From: CPC320 sp002684375
GTDB taxonomy: Bacteria; Pseudomonadota; Alphaproteobacteria; Rhodobacterales; Rhodobacteraceae
Reading direction: 5' to 3'
Length of the DNA stretch: 64,000 bases
NCBI GenBank assembly: GCA_965662545.1
Contig: CBFIHZ010000004.1
Span: 62,001-126,000 of the forward strand
Position numbers and translations under genes: made by a program. Of the stretch, positions 8,977 to 18,048 are shown one piece after another (within the stretch, counting starts at the first letter, position 1; each line of letters starts with the position of its first letter). The notes beneath the pieces were generated by a model, which was not told the DNA's origin, ran no database searches, and saw nothing but the letters and a program-made list of their open reading frames with translations.

Positions 8977-9732
8977 ATGTTAGAAATTAAAGACTTGTGC
9001 GCGTCTTTGGCCGACGAAGAGAAGCAGATCCTCAAGGGGGTAAACTTGACCGTTGAAGCGGGAAAAGTACACGCGATTATGGGGCCAAACGGATCGGGAA
9101 AATCGACATTGTCATATGTCTTGTCCGGCAAGGATGGCTATGAGGTCACGGGCGGATCGGCGGCGCTGGACGATGAAGACATTCTTGAGATGGAAACTGA
9201 AGAGCGTGCGGCCGCAGGACTTTTTCTGGCGTTTCAATACCCGATCGAAATTCCCGGGGTGGGCAACATGGTGTTTATGCGCACGGCCGTCAACGCCCAA
9301 CGCAAGGCACGCGGCGAAGAGGAAATGAGTGCGACCGAGTTTCTCAAAGAGGTCCGAGCACGGGCCAAAACGCTTAAAATTGACGCCGACATGCTGAAGC
9401 GTCCGGTCAACGTTGGTTTTTCGGGTGGCGAAAAAAAGCGGAATGAAATCTTGCAGATGGCGATGCTTGAGCCGAAGATGTGCATCTTGGATGAGACCGA
9501 TTCAGGGCTTGATGTAGATGCTATGAAACTGGTGGCTGAAGGGGTCAACGCGCTGCGAGACAAAGGCCGCGCCTTTTTGGTGATTACTCACTACCAACGC
9601 TTACTGGATCACATAAAGCCGGATGTGGTACATATTATGGCCGAGGGCCGTATTGTCAAAACCGGCGGACCGGAATTGGCGCTTGAGGTCGAACAGAACG
9701 GCTACTCTGATATTCTGGCCGAGGTGGCCTGA
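8977..9732 (+). CDS. sufC: Fe-S assembly ATPase SufC
   Basis: This 251-residue ABC-type ATPase drives conformational change in SufBC2D. Walker A is at residues 36-43 (GPNGSGKS), the signature FSGGEKKRNE starts at 148, and Walker B ILDETDSGLD is near 170-179. The SGGEKKRNE form of the signature and the absence of any membrane partner are typical of SufC. The start codon follows GAGATAGGAATATAA. It ends at 9732, where the sufD ATG begins (TGATG overlap), so the two are probably translationally coupled. Confidence 0.97.
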   Translation: MLEIKDLCASLADEEKQILKGVNLTVEAGKVHAIMGPNGSGKSTLSYVLSGKDGYEVTGGSAALDDEDILEMETEERAAAGLFLAFQYPIEIPGVGNMVFMRTAVNAQRKARGEEEMSATEFLKEVRARAKTLKIDADMLKRPVNVGFSGGEKKRNEILQMAMLEPKMCILDETDSGLDVDAMKLVAEGVNALRDKGRAFLVITHYQRLLDHIKPDVVHIMAEGRIVKTGGPELALEVEQNGYSDILAEVA

Positions 9733-11015
9733 TGGGGGATACACAGCGTAAGGTTGAGTTGGCACAAACCCGTCTGGACACCATCAGCCCCCCTCAGGGT
9801 GGATGGACAGCCGAAGCCCGCGCTGCGGCGTTGGTGCGGCTCCAATCACAGGGCTTGCCGGCACGCCGTGATGAATATTGGCGTTATACCAGACCCGATA
9901 CCCTGACCATTGCCACAGCTCCAAGCGCAGTGCCGGAACAGCATAGTGAAGACGGCGTGTTCGAGCATTTAGATGCGTTAAAAATTGTCTTTGTTGACGG
10001 CATTTTTGACCCGCAAGCCTCGGATGATCTAAGTCTTGACGGGATCACAATAGAGCGGCTGGCGACGGCAGCAGAGTTTGACATCCACTGGGCGAAACCG
10101 ATTTATGGCAGCCTTGAGGCGGCGGGGCAAACCCCGGTTGCCCGGCCTTTGGCCGCTTTCAATACCGCGCAGGCCAGCGATGGCATTCTGATCGATGTCA
10201 AATCCACGCCGAGTAAACCAGTGAGCGTGATTTACCGCCACAAAGACGCAGGCTCTGATGTGACGCTGCATCACGTCGTCAAAGTGGCAGAGGACGCAAA
10301 GCTCGAATTGCTTGAAAGCGGCGCTGCGGCAGCGCGTTTTAATCATGTTCTTGAAATCGACATTGCCGATCGCGGCCAGTTTCATCACGTACGGGCGCAG
10401 GGTCCGGATCATGGCTGTCGCTTGGTGACGCATTTGTTCACCCGCTTGGGGACAGAAAGTGTCTTCAAATCCTTTACGTTGGGGGCGAACGGTTTGTTGA
10501 CACGCAACGAGTGCGTGATTGAACTGACCGGTGATGACGCCGTGGCCCATGTGGCCGGTGCGGCAATCGGTGACGGTGATTTTCACCACGATGACACAGT
10601 TTTCATCACTCATGATGCACTGCGTTGCGAAAGTCGACAAGTGTTCAAAAAAGTGCTGCGCAATGGTGCTGTTGGCGTGTTTCAGGGCAAAATTCTGGTC
10701 AAGAAAGATGCTCAAAAGACCGATGGCTATCAAATCAGTCAGTCGTTGCTCCTGGACGGTGACAGTCAGTTTCTGGCCAAGCCTGAGCTGGAAATCTATG
10801 CAGATGACGTTGTTTGCTCACATGGTTCGACCTCGGGCGCAATTGACGACGATGCGTTGTTTTATCTGCGTGCGCGGGGCATTCCCGTCGACATTGCCAC
10901 CGATTTGCTCACCCTTGCCTTCCTCGCAGAGGCGTTGCACGAGATTGAAAGCGACAGCCTGTCCAGTGCGGTTGGCGACCGTCTTGAGGCTTGGTTGGCC
11001 CAGCGGCGGTCTTAA
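9732..11015 (+). CDS. sufD: Fe-S assembly protein SufD
   Basis: This 427-residue SufB paralogue completes the SufBC2D scaffold. Its core is the beta-helix fold. The conserved C-terminal segment CSHGSTSGAIDDDALFYLRA contains H364, which corresponds to the histidine shown in E. coli SufD to matter for cluster assembly. The N-terminal region with AALVRLQSQGLPARRDEYWR is typical of the family. It overlaps sufC by one base and is followed immediately by the GTG start of a YIP1-like gene. Confidence 0.95.
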   Translation: MGDTQRKVELAQTRLDTISPPQGGWTAEARAAALVRLQSQGLPARRDEYWRYTRPDTLTIATAPSAVPEQHSEDGVFEHLDALKIVFVDGIFDPQASDDLSLDGITIERLATAAEFDIHWAKPIYGSLEAAGQTPVARPLAAFNTAQASDGILIDVKSTPSKPVSVIYRHKDAGSDVTLHHVVKVAEDAKLELLESGAAAARFNHVLEIDIADRGQFHHVRAQGPDHGCRLVTHLFTRLGTESVFKSFTLGANGLLTRNECVIELTGDDAVAHVAGAAIGDGDFHHDDTVFITHDALRCESRQVFKKVLRNGAVGVFQGKILVKKDAQKTDGYQISQSLLLDGDSQFLAKPELEIYADDVVCSHGSTSGAIDDDALFYLRARGIPVDIATDLLTLAFLAEALHEIESDSLSSAVGDRLEAWLAQRRS

Positions 11016-11504
11016 GTGGGGGTGGTAACGGACATTGTTGCCACTTACCGGCAACCGCGCAGGGTGATGCGCCGCTTGCTCTCTATGGGTAAGCGTGAAG
11101 ACCGGGCTCTTGCGTTTGTCATGGCGGGCTGCACCGTGGTTTTCATGTCGCAATGGCCCATACTTGCGCGTCAGGCCCATCTTGAGAAGCAAGATTTGAA
11201 CATGTTGTTGGGCGCCGCTTTGCTGGCGTGGATTATTCTGGCGCCCTTGTTGCTGTATTGTCTTTCTGGTCTTACCTATATTGGGGGGATTGTCTTGGGC
11301 AGAAAAGGCAGTGCTTTTGCTGCAAGGCTGGCATTATTTTGGTCTTTATTGGCCTCGAGCCCGTTAATCTTATTGAACGGGTTGGTCGGTGGGTTTATCG
11401 GCAAGGGGCCAGCGCTTCAAATGGTAGGTTTGATCTGGTTAGGGGTATTTATGTGGTTTTGGCTGTCTTGCCTAAGCTGCACAGAAGGAGAGCAGGAACC
11501 GTGA
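11016..11504 (+). CDS. YIP1-family membrane protein in the suf operon (first copy)
   Basis: This 162-residue membrane protein has about four hydrophobic helices (near 34-50, 63-85, 99-125 and 133-152) and no catalytic motif. It resembles YIP1-domain proteins that recur between sufD and sufS in Rhodobacterales; their role in cluster assembly is not established. The GTG start directly follows the sufD stop codon, and the stop overlaps the GTG of the next gene (GTGA). A second in-frame GTG at 11022 is an alternative start. Its position inside the suf operon suggests a link to that machinery or to membrane placement, which is inference only. Confidence 0.75.
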   Translation: MGVVTDIVATYRQPRRVMRRLLSMGKREDRALAFVMAGCTVVFMSQWPILARQAHLEKQDLNMLLGAALLAWIILAPLLLYCLSGLTYIGGIVLGRKGSAFAARLALFWSLLASSPLILLNGLVGGFIGKGPALQMVGLIWLGVFMWFWLSCLSCTEGEQEP

Positions 11505-12088
11505 ACAGTGGCTTCACCAAATTGGCGGTTGAGACGGTCACGGAACCGCAATCAGTGATAGGCTGGCTGCAGTCATTACAGCTTTCGCGAGAAGTGTTGT
11601 GGTGCGCGATGGGGCTGATCATTGTGCTGAATGCGCTGTTGTTCGGGTTGACCAATATAATTGCGCCTCCTGTACAGTCTCTACCAGCAATTTTTACATC
11701 TCCTTTGCTATTTGCGACTTTGACTGGAACAGGCTTTGTGCTCACGGTTTATGCTGTTTTTTACATTGGACGTGGTTTCGGCGGGGGCGGCAGTTTTGAA
11801 ATCGTATTGGTCAGTCTCGTCTGGTTGCAGGGCCTGCGCCTGCTGGTTCAGGTAGCGTTAAGCTTGATTATGGTGATTTCACCGACATTCTCCGCGTTGT
11901 TAGCATTTGCGGCGTCTTTGCTAGGGTGTTGGATATTAATTAATTTTATTAATCTGTTCCATGGGTTTAATAGCATGTTCACGGCTTTGATTGTGATGGT
12001 GGTGGTCGGTTTGGCTGTGGTCTTGGGTCTTGTGGGGCTGCTAAGCGTTTTGGGCCCGGACATCTTGGGGTTATCGTCCTATGTTTGA
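11501..12088 (+). CDS. YIP1-family membrane protein in the suf operon (second copy)
   Basis: This 195-residue membrane protein has five or so hydrophobic segments. The GTG at 11501 was chosen because it lies a few bases after a strong Shine-Dalgarno sequence (AGAAGGAGAGCAGG) and overlaps the previous stop as GTGA. An open frame extends upstream to 11228 but covers the first YIP1 gene in another frame and is not needed. Its end overlaps the sufS start by eight bases. The tandem pair of dissimilar YIP1-like genes is a usual feature of this operon in relatives. Function is unknown. Confidence 0.75.
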   Translation: MNSGFTKLAVETVTEPQSVIGWLQSLQLSREVLWCAMGLIIVLNALLFGLTNIIAPPVQSLPAIFTSPLLFATLTGTGFVLTVYAVFYIGRGFGGGGSFEIVLVSLVWLQGLRLLVQVALSLIMVISPTFSALLAFAASLLGCWILINFINLFHGFNSMFTALIVMVVVGLAVVLGLVGLLSVLGPDILGLSSYV

Positions 12089-13301
12089 TCATTCTGACGT
12101 CCGCAGTAATTTTCCAATATTGTCGAGGCAAGTTAATGGAAAGCCATTGGTTTACCTCGATAACGGAGCTTCCGCCCAAAAGCCTCAGGTTGTGATTGAC
12201 GCGATTAGCACCGCCTATTCGCATGAATATGCCAATGTTCATCGTGGGCTGCACTACCTGTCTAACCTCGCTACCGATAAATATGAAAATGTGCGGAGTA
12301 TCATCGCACGGTTTCTCGGTGTTGCGGATGAGCGTCAGATCATAATGAATTCTGGTACGACCGAGGGTATCAATACTGTGGCTTATGGCTGGGCGATGCC
12401 GCGGCTGCAACCGGGTGATGAAATTCTCCTCAGTATCATGGAACATCATGCCAACATCGTGCCGTGGCATTTTTTGCGCGAACGTCAGGGTGTGGTGGTG
12501 AAGTGGGTTGAAACCGACGCCGAGGGTGGCTTGGACCCTCAGACAGTGATCGATGCGATTACGCCGCGCACCAAGCTTTTGGCGATAACCCAGATGTCAA
12601 ACGTATTGGGCAGCGTTGTCGACGTGAAAACAATCTGTGCCGCGGCGCGTGAGCAGGGTGTTGCTGTTTTGGTTGATGGGTCGCAGGCTGCGGTGCACAT
12701 GCCGGTTGATGTGACCGATATAGATTGTGATTTCTACGCGGTGACGGGGCATAAACTCTATGGTCCTTCCGGGTCTGGAGCGCTGTTTATTCGCAAGGAC
12801 CGGATGGAAGAGATGCGCCCCTTTATCGGGGGAGGCGATATGATCCGCGAGGTGCATCGCGATCAGGTGATCTATAATGAGGCACCAATGAAATTTGAGG
12901 CTGGCACGCCTGGCATTGTACAGATGATCGGTCTTGGCGTGGCGCTAGAGTATATGATGTCGCTGGGCATGGCGAACATTGCCCGACATGAGGCTGTCTT
13001 GCGCGACTATGCGCGGGAACGTCTTGACGGGCTCAATTGGCTGCAGACGCAGGGCAATACCGCCGACAAAGGCGCTATTTTTTCGTTTACCTTATCCGGG
13101 GCCGCACATGCGCATGATATATCGACTATTTTAGATAAAAAGGGCGTAGCTGTGCGGGCAGGCCAACATTGTGCTGGCCCCTTGATGGATCATCTGGGTT
13201 TAACCGCGACCTGCCGCGCGTCATTTGCTGTTTATAATACTACAGACGAGGTGGATCGGTTGATCGAAGCGCTGGAATTAGCGCATGAGTTGTTCGGCTG
13301 A
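12081..13301 (+). CDS. sufS: Type II cysteine desulfurase SufS
   Basis: This 406-residue PLP enzyme is the sulfur donor for the Suf scaffold. It shows VYLDNGASAQKPQVV near the start, GTTEGIN, EHHANIVPW, the PLP lysine K225 in VTGHKLYGPSGSG, and C364 in VRAGQHCAGPLM, which is the type II arrangement. Such enzymes usually work with SufE or SufU; no partner gene is in the window. The downstream genes normally expected in relatives (a DUF59/SufT protein and an A-type carrier) are missing. Instead the next 650 bases hold recombinase debris. Confidence 0.95.
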   Translation: MFDHSDVRSNFPILSRQVNGKPLVYLDNGASAQKPQVVIDAISTAYSHEYANVHRGLHYLSNLATDKYENVRSIIARFLGVADERQIIMNSGTTEGINTVAYGWAMPRLQPGDEILLSIMEHHANIVPWHFLRERQGVVVKWVETDAEGGLDPQTVIDAITPRTKLLAITQMSNVLGSVVDVKTICAAAREQGVAVLVDGSQAAVHMPVDVTDIDCDFYAVTGHKLYGPSGSGALFIRKDRMEEMRPFIGGGDMIREVHRDQVIYNEAPMKFEAGTPGIVQMIGLGVALEYMMSLGMANIARHEAVLRDYARERLDGLNWLQTQGNTADKGAIFSFTLSGAAHAHDISTILDKKGVAVRAGQHCAGPLMDHLGLTATCRASFAVYNTTDEVDRLIEALELAHELFG

Positions 13302-13642
13302 GGTTTCTGATTGCGACGGTTTTGTCGCGCGCGTTAAATTGGGCGCAGATTTTCCCGTAATCCTGTCGGATGCCGCCTAACGTAAAACTATCCGGGAGGT
13401 CAAGAAGGGGTTAGCGGCCGCAAATTTTGACACGGATTTGGGTTTCTCTAACCTGCCTTTTGAACCCGCACTGCGTTAAGCGCTGCTGTGGTGCCTGAGC
13501 TTGTACGGAAGCATTTTTACTTGCGTGGAACTGGCTTTACTCGCCATGCCGGCCTGATTGTTTGGTTCGGTCAATAGACCCCACTGCACAGGGGCTCTCC
13601 TGTGCTAGATCGCACTCGATAAAATAGGTGTGGTAAAGCGTT

Positions 13643-13953
13643 ATGGCGTGCATAGCACCTGTGCCAAGCGCAATGATCGAAGACACCAAATCGAAGGTCG
13701 ATACTGGCTTGTTCACACGCCCGCGTACTGGCCACGGCCGTACGCTTTACAGTTTCAGGCACACCTACGCTATATTTGCGCGGATCAACGATAGTACAGA
13801 CAGCCACAGGCTTGCGATACAGATGGGAACCATCATTTAATGATTGAGCGGCACTACAGTCATTTGACACCACGATTACGTACAGCAATGCTGACTGGCA
13901 AGTGGTATGAGCTGAGCCGAGTAGAGGATCAGGAGCGTACTGAGATTTCTTGA
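13643..13953 (+). pseudogene. Tyrosine recombinase (phage-type integrase) C-terminal relic, frameshifted
   Basis: Two reading frames together give the end of a tyrosine recombinase. The first (to about 13840) reads RPRTGHGRTLYSFRHTYAIF, containing the catalytic Arg-His box, and then IQMGTII followed by stops. The second (from 13841) reads MIERHYSHLTPRLRTAMLTG, containing the tyrosine nucleophile in the HYSH context. A frameshift separates them, and the N-terminal DNA-binding and first catalytic parts are gone. It sits 340 bases after sufS, where conserved suf-associated genes would be expected. This suggests that an integration event trimmed the operon and later decayed. An imperfect hairpin (AGATTTCT/AGAAATCT) overlaps the end of the relic. 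Confidence 0.75.
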
Positions 13954-14097
13954 AAAAGAGAGAAATCTGACATTTTCTGCTGCAAGAATAAAGGTCAGCT
14001 ATGCGGGCCAACTTTGAAGTCGCTGCGGTTGCGCCAAAAGCTGTTCTCGACACATTTGGACGAAACGCTGACATTGAATGTCTTTTTTATTTGAGCG

Positions 14098-14970
14098 TTA
14101 ATCCAAGAACAATCCAAAATGATCCTGCGCTTCGGAGAGTTTTCGCAGGCGTTGTTTAGCGCGCGCTCCAAGCTTGCCGCTGACATCCTGTAGTAACAGG
14201 TTTAATCCCGTCGAAATCCCTTGTGGCATCGCTAGAAAGAAATGCGTTTCTGCTGGATAGCGCAGCACGTAGGGTGTAATCTCGTTGGCCCAGTCACAGA
14301 ATTCATCTGCGAAAATGATGACATCCATTCCGCGTTCACGTGCGAGGTTGGCGAGAATTGGACCGTGCGCGCCGTATCTAAACACATCCATCATAATAAG
14401 TGTGACCTGTTCGCCAGATGCGGGCAGAAGTCCTGCATAGACCCCGTCAATACCGTCTACGAGGTGGACGCGATCCCGCAAATAGGACAGGCGGCGACTG
14501 AAACCATCAGCAAGATAATACATCGTCTGAAATCCGGTGACATGAACGGCATCAGATCGTGTGACGCGCTCCACGACCTCGCCCCAAAGGTCACTGTCGC
14601 GCAGCGAAAAAGCCGCTTCGATTGAGGCATGGCTCAATTGAAGGCCCGCTTGAGAATCTTCGGAATGGCGTTTTGTAAAACTCGTCTCAAACCGTTTATC
14701 AACCCGATAGTTATCTGGCCCATATGTGTTCCGAATGGTCTTGCTGCGCGCGTCTGCTGAATCATCGAATCCGAGTTTGCGGTAGAAACGCGTAAGCGTC
14801 ATCGGACTGATGTCCAGCTTGCGGGCAATGTCGGAGTTGGTTTCGATCAAAATTGCTTCTGGGCGCGCTAAAAAATAAGCCGAAATACGTTTCTCTTTCT
14901 GTGTGAGACGGTCTTCTGCCCGTGCGATCGCTTCTGCAAAAATGTCAGTTTCCTGCACTGTTTTTTCCAT
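14098..14970 (-). CDS. MurR/RpiR-family transcriptional regulator
   Basis: This 290-residue regulator has an N-terminal HTH_6 domain (residues 1-77, with SDIARKLDISPMTLTRFYRK) and a C-terminal SIS sugar-isomerase-like ligand domain (about 120-260, with VHVTGFQTMYYLADG). RpiR proteins usually sense phosphosugars or related metabolites and repress neighbouring catabolic genes. The ATG at 14970 was chosen over 15021 because it lies closer to family N-termini. It is divergent from the dipeptidase and peptide-transporter operon, which is the most likely target. The ligand is not deducible. Confidence 0.85.
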   Translation of the reverse strand: MEKTVQETDIFAEAIARAEDRLTQKEKRISAYFLARPEAILIETNSDIARKLDISPMTLTRFYRKLGFDDSADARSKTIRNTYGPDNYRVDKRFETSFTKRHSEDSQAGLQLSHASIEAAFSLRDSDLWGEVVERVTRSDAVHVTGFQTMYYLADGFSRRLSYLRDRVHLVDGIDGVYAGLLPASGEQVTLIMMDVFRYGAHGPILANLARERGMDVIIFADEFCDWANEITPYVLRYPAETHFFLAMPQGISTGLNLLLQDVSGKLGARAKQRLRKLSEAQDHFGLFLD

Positions 14971-15339
14971 TTTTCTCTGCTCACCAGACTTTGTGTTACT
15001 AACCTTCCGAGCCTGTAACACCCGGGAAGACTAAAAAAAAGGCATTGTTATTGAGTTAACATATTTTACTATGAGGTTCTATTGATAACATTTAGTTTTA
15101 CTTCTATGCAGGATGAGTGTCGCGGTGATTCGTGTTTCTCAGCAGCCCCTTGCCTTTTCAGGTGCGGCTGGTTCGCAGGAAAAGTGCACAGACAAAAAAA
15201 TAGAAGCCAGCAGGAAGGAACATGACATGGAGTTTAAAATATTAACAACTGCAGCGTTGCTCATCAGCACTGTTATTAAGCTTGATTCCTGAAAGACAGA
15301 TAGTAAGCTTCTATTTCTAAATTATAAATTGGAGATACT
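14971..15339. promoter_or_regulatory. Divergent intergenic region between RpiR regulator and dipeptidase operon
   Basis: These 369 bases are AT-rich, especially 15020-15110 and 15290-15335, and must carry the promoters of both flanking units. Apart from a short orphan reading frame at 15227-15292 (listed separately), I see no gene. Short GTTAAC- and TTATTGA-type half-repeats occur near 15045-15095, but no perfect palindrome that I can defend as an operator. Confidence 0.4.
15227..15292 (+). pseudogene. Orphan signal-peptide-like reading frame, probably the stub of a deleted exported protein
   Basis: A strong Shine-Dalgarno sequence (GCAGGAAGGAA) is followed by an ATG and 21 codons reading MEFKILTTAALLISTVIKLD, then Ser and a stop. 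A Lys near the N-terminus followed by an Ala/Leu-rich hydrophobic run looks like the start of a signal peptide. It is too short to be functional as an exported protein. It could be the residue of a substrate-binding protein gene formerly heading this operon, or a leader peptide. The case rests on the ribosome binding site and hydrophobic pattern only. Confidence 0.35.
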
Positions 15340-16401
15340 TTGACCGGCTTGGCATCACCTATAATTTTTGATGGGCATAATGATTTGCTTTTGCATCTCT
15401 ATCGGGCGGGTAGGTCTTCTGCCGCAGATGCCTTCATAAAAGGTCGTGATGGTGCGTTGGATTTACTCAAGGCCAAGGCTGGTGGTTTTGGCGGAGGATT
15501 TTTTGCAGTTTACATTCCGTCACCTACCGATGAAGCCTTTAAAATGGAGCAAATGGCGAAGCCCGCTTATGATCTTGAATTACCCGCCGCCATAGATCCC
15601 CAAGAGGCCTTACCCATTACCCTTGCGGTTGCAGCAATACTTTTTGATTTGGAGAAAAAAGGCGGGTTAAAGGTTTGCCGCAGTGTCGCAGATATCCGCG
15701 CGGCACTCGCTGCAAACCAGATTGGGGCAATCTTTCACATTGAGGGCGCCGAAGCTATTGATCCTGAGTTAAACGCGCTTGAAGTGCTTTATCAAGCAGG
15801 CCTGCGGTCAATTGGTCCAGTGTGGAGCCGCCCAACTATATTTGGGCATGGTGTCCCGTTCCGATATCCCAGCAATTCCGATATTGGTCCCGGCCTGACC
15901 GATCATGGTCTAAGGCTGGTCAGGCGCTGCGATGAGCTTGGTGTGCTGGTCGATTTGTCACATCTGAATGCCGCCGGATTTTGGGATGTTGCTCGCACTT
16001 CAACAAAACCTTTGGTGGCAACTCACTCAAATGCCTACGGGATCTGCCCGCATTCGCGAAACCTGACTGATGATCAGTTGGCGGCTATAAGGGATAGCGA
16101 TGGTATGGTTGGCCTGAATTTCGCGGCGGCCTTCCTACGTGACGACGGCCAGATGATCTCGGACGTCCCACTGCAACAAATGCTGCGGCATTTGGACTAT
16201 CTTATTAAACATCTGGGTGAGGATCGTGTCGGCCTAGGTTCTGATTATGACGGTGCGATTGTGCCCGAAGATGTTAAGACCGTGGCAGATCTGCCCAAAT
16301 TGAGACAGGCCATGGCAAAGCACGGTTACAACGATGTGCTGATGACTAAGCTTTGCCATGAAAACTGGTTGCGCGTGCTGAAGAAAACCTGGGGAAAATA
16401 A
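15340..16401 (+). CDS. Membrane-dipeptidase-family (M19) dipeptidase
   Basis: This 353-residue zinc dipeptidase has the metal and catalytic residues of family M19: HxD in IIFDGHND, Glu in IFHIEGAEAID, two His in VATHSNAYGICPHSRN, and Asp in GLGSDYDGAI. Family members hydrolyse dipeptides, often with a D-residue at the C-terminal side or with unusual residues. The start is TTG at 15340, supported by TTGGAGA a few bases upstream. No signal peptide is visible, so it is probably cytoplasmic and acts on peptides brought in by the ABC transporter encoded immediately downstream. Confidence 0.9.
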   Translation: MTGLASPIIFDGHNDLLLHLYRAGRSSAADAFIKGRDGALDLLKAKAGGFGGGFFAVYIPSPTDEAFKMEQMAKPAYDLELPAAIDPQEALPITLAVAAILFDLEKKGGLKVCRSVADIRAALAANQIGAIFHIEGAEAIDPELNALEVLYQAGLRSIGPVWSRPTIFGHGVPFRYPSNSDIGPGLTDHGLRLVRRCDELGVLVDLSHLNAAGFWDVARTSTKPLVATHSNAYGICPHSRNLTDDQLAAIRDSDGMVGLNFAAAFLRDDGQMISDVPLQQMLRHLDYLIKHLGEDRVGLGSDYDGAIVPEDVKTVADLPKLRQAMAKHGYNDVLMTKLCHENWLRVLKKTWGK

Positions 16402-16452
16402 CTCATATAGGTACGTCATAACCTATTAAAAACTAAACAGAGAGGAAAAAAT

Positions 16453-18048
16453 ATGAATGCTTTTTACCGCTTACTATCCACCGCGGCCATTGGCTTTGCG
16501 GTCGGACTAAGCTCTATTGCCGCCCATGCGGAAACGCCAGCAAACATGCTGGTGATTGCCGGCCGGATTGACGATATCACCACAATTGATCCTGCACAAA
16601 GCTTTGAATTTGCGGGTTCTGACGTGAGCCGCAACGTTTATAACAAGCTGGTCAATTTTGACCCTTTAAATTTGGACGCGGGCTATCAACCTGAACTGGC
16701 TGAAAGCTGGATAGTCAGTGAGGACGGCCGCACCATTACTTTCACCATGCGTGATGGGATCAAATTTCATTCTGGTAACCCGGTACGTGCTGAAGATGCA
16801 GAGTTTTCCCTGCGCCGTGTTGTGACCTTGAATAAAACACCATCGTTCATTTTAACCCAATTTGGCTTCACTGCAGAAAATGTTGGCGAAACGATTGTTG
16901 CCGAAGGCAATACGGTGCGCATTACCACCGACAAACGGTATGCAACTTCTTTTGTATTAAACTGTCTCACCGCCACGATCGGTGGAATTGTCGACAAAGA
17001 AGTCGTGATGGCCAATGAGGAAGATGGCGATCTGGGCAATGCGTGGCTCGCTACAAACTCTGCAGGGTCGGGTCCGTACAAACTGCAAAGCTGGAAGCCA
17101 AATGATAGTGTTACGCTGGTAAGTAACCCCGCCTATTTTGGCGGTGCCCCAGCGATGGAACGCGTTATCGTGCGTCATGTACAAGAAAGTGCGACCCAAC
17201 GGTTGATGCTTGAACGCGGTGACATTGATGTCGCCCGGAACCTGAACCCCGAGGATATCGCAGGCGCGCGCAAAGCAGACGGGGTAGTCATCGATGATGA
17301 GTTGCGTGGTCGGTTGATGTATATATCGGTAAACCAGAAACACCCGGTGCTTTCTAAACCTGAGGTGCGGCAGGCGATCAAGTACCTTGTTGATTATGAG
17401 GGAATGCAAAACAGTTTTCTCAAAGGTCAGTATACAATCCATCAGAACTTCTTGCCACGCACATATCTGGGTGCCGTGGATGAAAATCCATTCAGCTTAA
17501 ATATCGAAAAGGCCAAAGCACTGTTGGCGGCTGCGGGTGTGGGGCCCTTTGAGATCGAGGTTGGAGTTCGTGAGGCGCAAGAACGGATTGAGATTTCTCA
17601 GTCATTGCAAAATACCTTTGCGCAAGTGGGAATAACGGTAAATATAACTGTCGGAACCGCCAAAGCTATCTTGGGCCGTTATCGTGCGCGGGAACTGGAT
17701 ATGTATATGGGCGCTTGGGGACCAGATTATCCAGATCCACATACCAATGCTGGAACATTTGCATATAACCCTGTAAATACAGATGAAGCCGGTGCAACGG
17801 GTCTTTTGGCTTGGCGCAACGCTTGGGATACCGGTGGCCTGACCTCCAAAGTTGCTGCGGCTGTTATTGAGGGCGACAGAGATAAACGCGCAAAGATGTA
17901 TGCAGACATTCAGTCCGAATTTCGCGATACAGCACCCTTTGCCGTTTTGTTCCAAAAAATCGAGCAAACAGCCCGTAATGAGGCGGTTCAAAACCTCAAT
18001 CTAGGCGGAGCGATTACAGCAGTATCTTACTGGCCTGTAACCAAGTAG
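16453..18048 (+). CDS. Peptide ABC transporter, periplasmic substrate-binding protein (DppA/OppA family)
   Basis: This 531-residue family 5 solute-binding protein has a signal peptide ending near residue 26 (AAHA/ET). Typical motifs follow: DDITTIDPAQSFE, LAESWIVSEDGRTITFTMRD and the F-H-S-G-N box. It would capture peptides or related compounds in the periplasm and deliver them to the permeases encoded next. An AGAGAGGAAAAAAT ribosome binding site precedes the ATG. Its stop codon abuts the next start. Substrate class is inferred from the dipeptidase at the head of the operon. Confidence 0.92.
   Translation: MNAFYRLLSTAAIGFAVGLSSIAAHAETPANMLVIAGRIDDITTIDPAQSFEFAGSDVSRNVYNKLVNFDPLNLDAGYQPELAESWIVSEDGRTITFTMRDGIKFHSGNPVRAEDAEFSLRRVVTLNKTPSFILTQFGFTAENVGETIVAEGNTVRITTDKRYATSFVLNCLTATIGGIVDKEVVMANEEDGDLGNAWLATNSAGSGPYKLQSWKPNDSVTLVSNPAYFGGAPAMERVIVRHVQESATQRLMLERGDIDVARNLNPEDIAGARKADGVVIDDELRGRLMYISVNQKHPVLSKPEVRQAIKYLVDYEGMQNSFLKGQYTIHQNFLPRTYLGAVDENPFSLNIEKAKALLAAAGVGPFEIEVGVREAQERIEISQSLQNTFAQVGITVNITVGTAKAILGRYRARELDMYMGAWGPDYPDPHTNAGTFAYNPVNTDEAGATGLLAWRNAWDTGGLTSKVAAAVIEGDRDKRAKMYADIQSEFRDTAPFAVLFQKIEQTARNEAVQNLNLGGAITAVSYWPVTK

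Noticed and set aside
13571..14074. 167-codon minus-strand frame
   Set aside because: It is opposite the recombinase relic, has no ribosome binding site and is Cys/His/Arg-rich without family resemblance.
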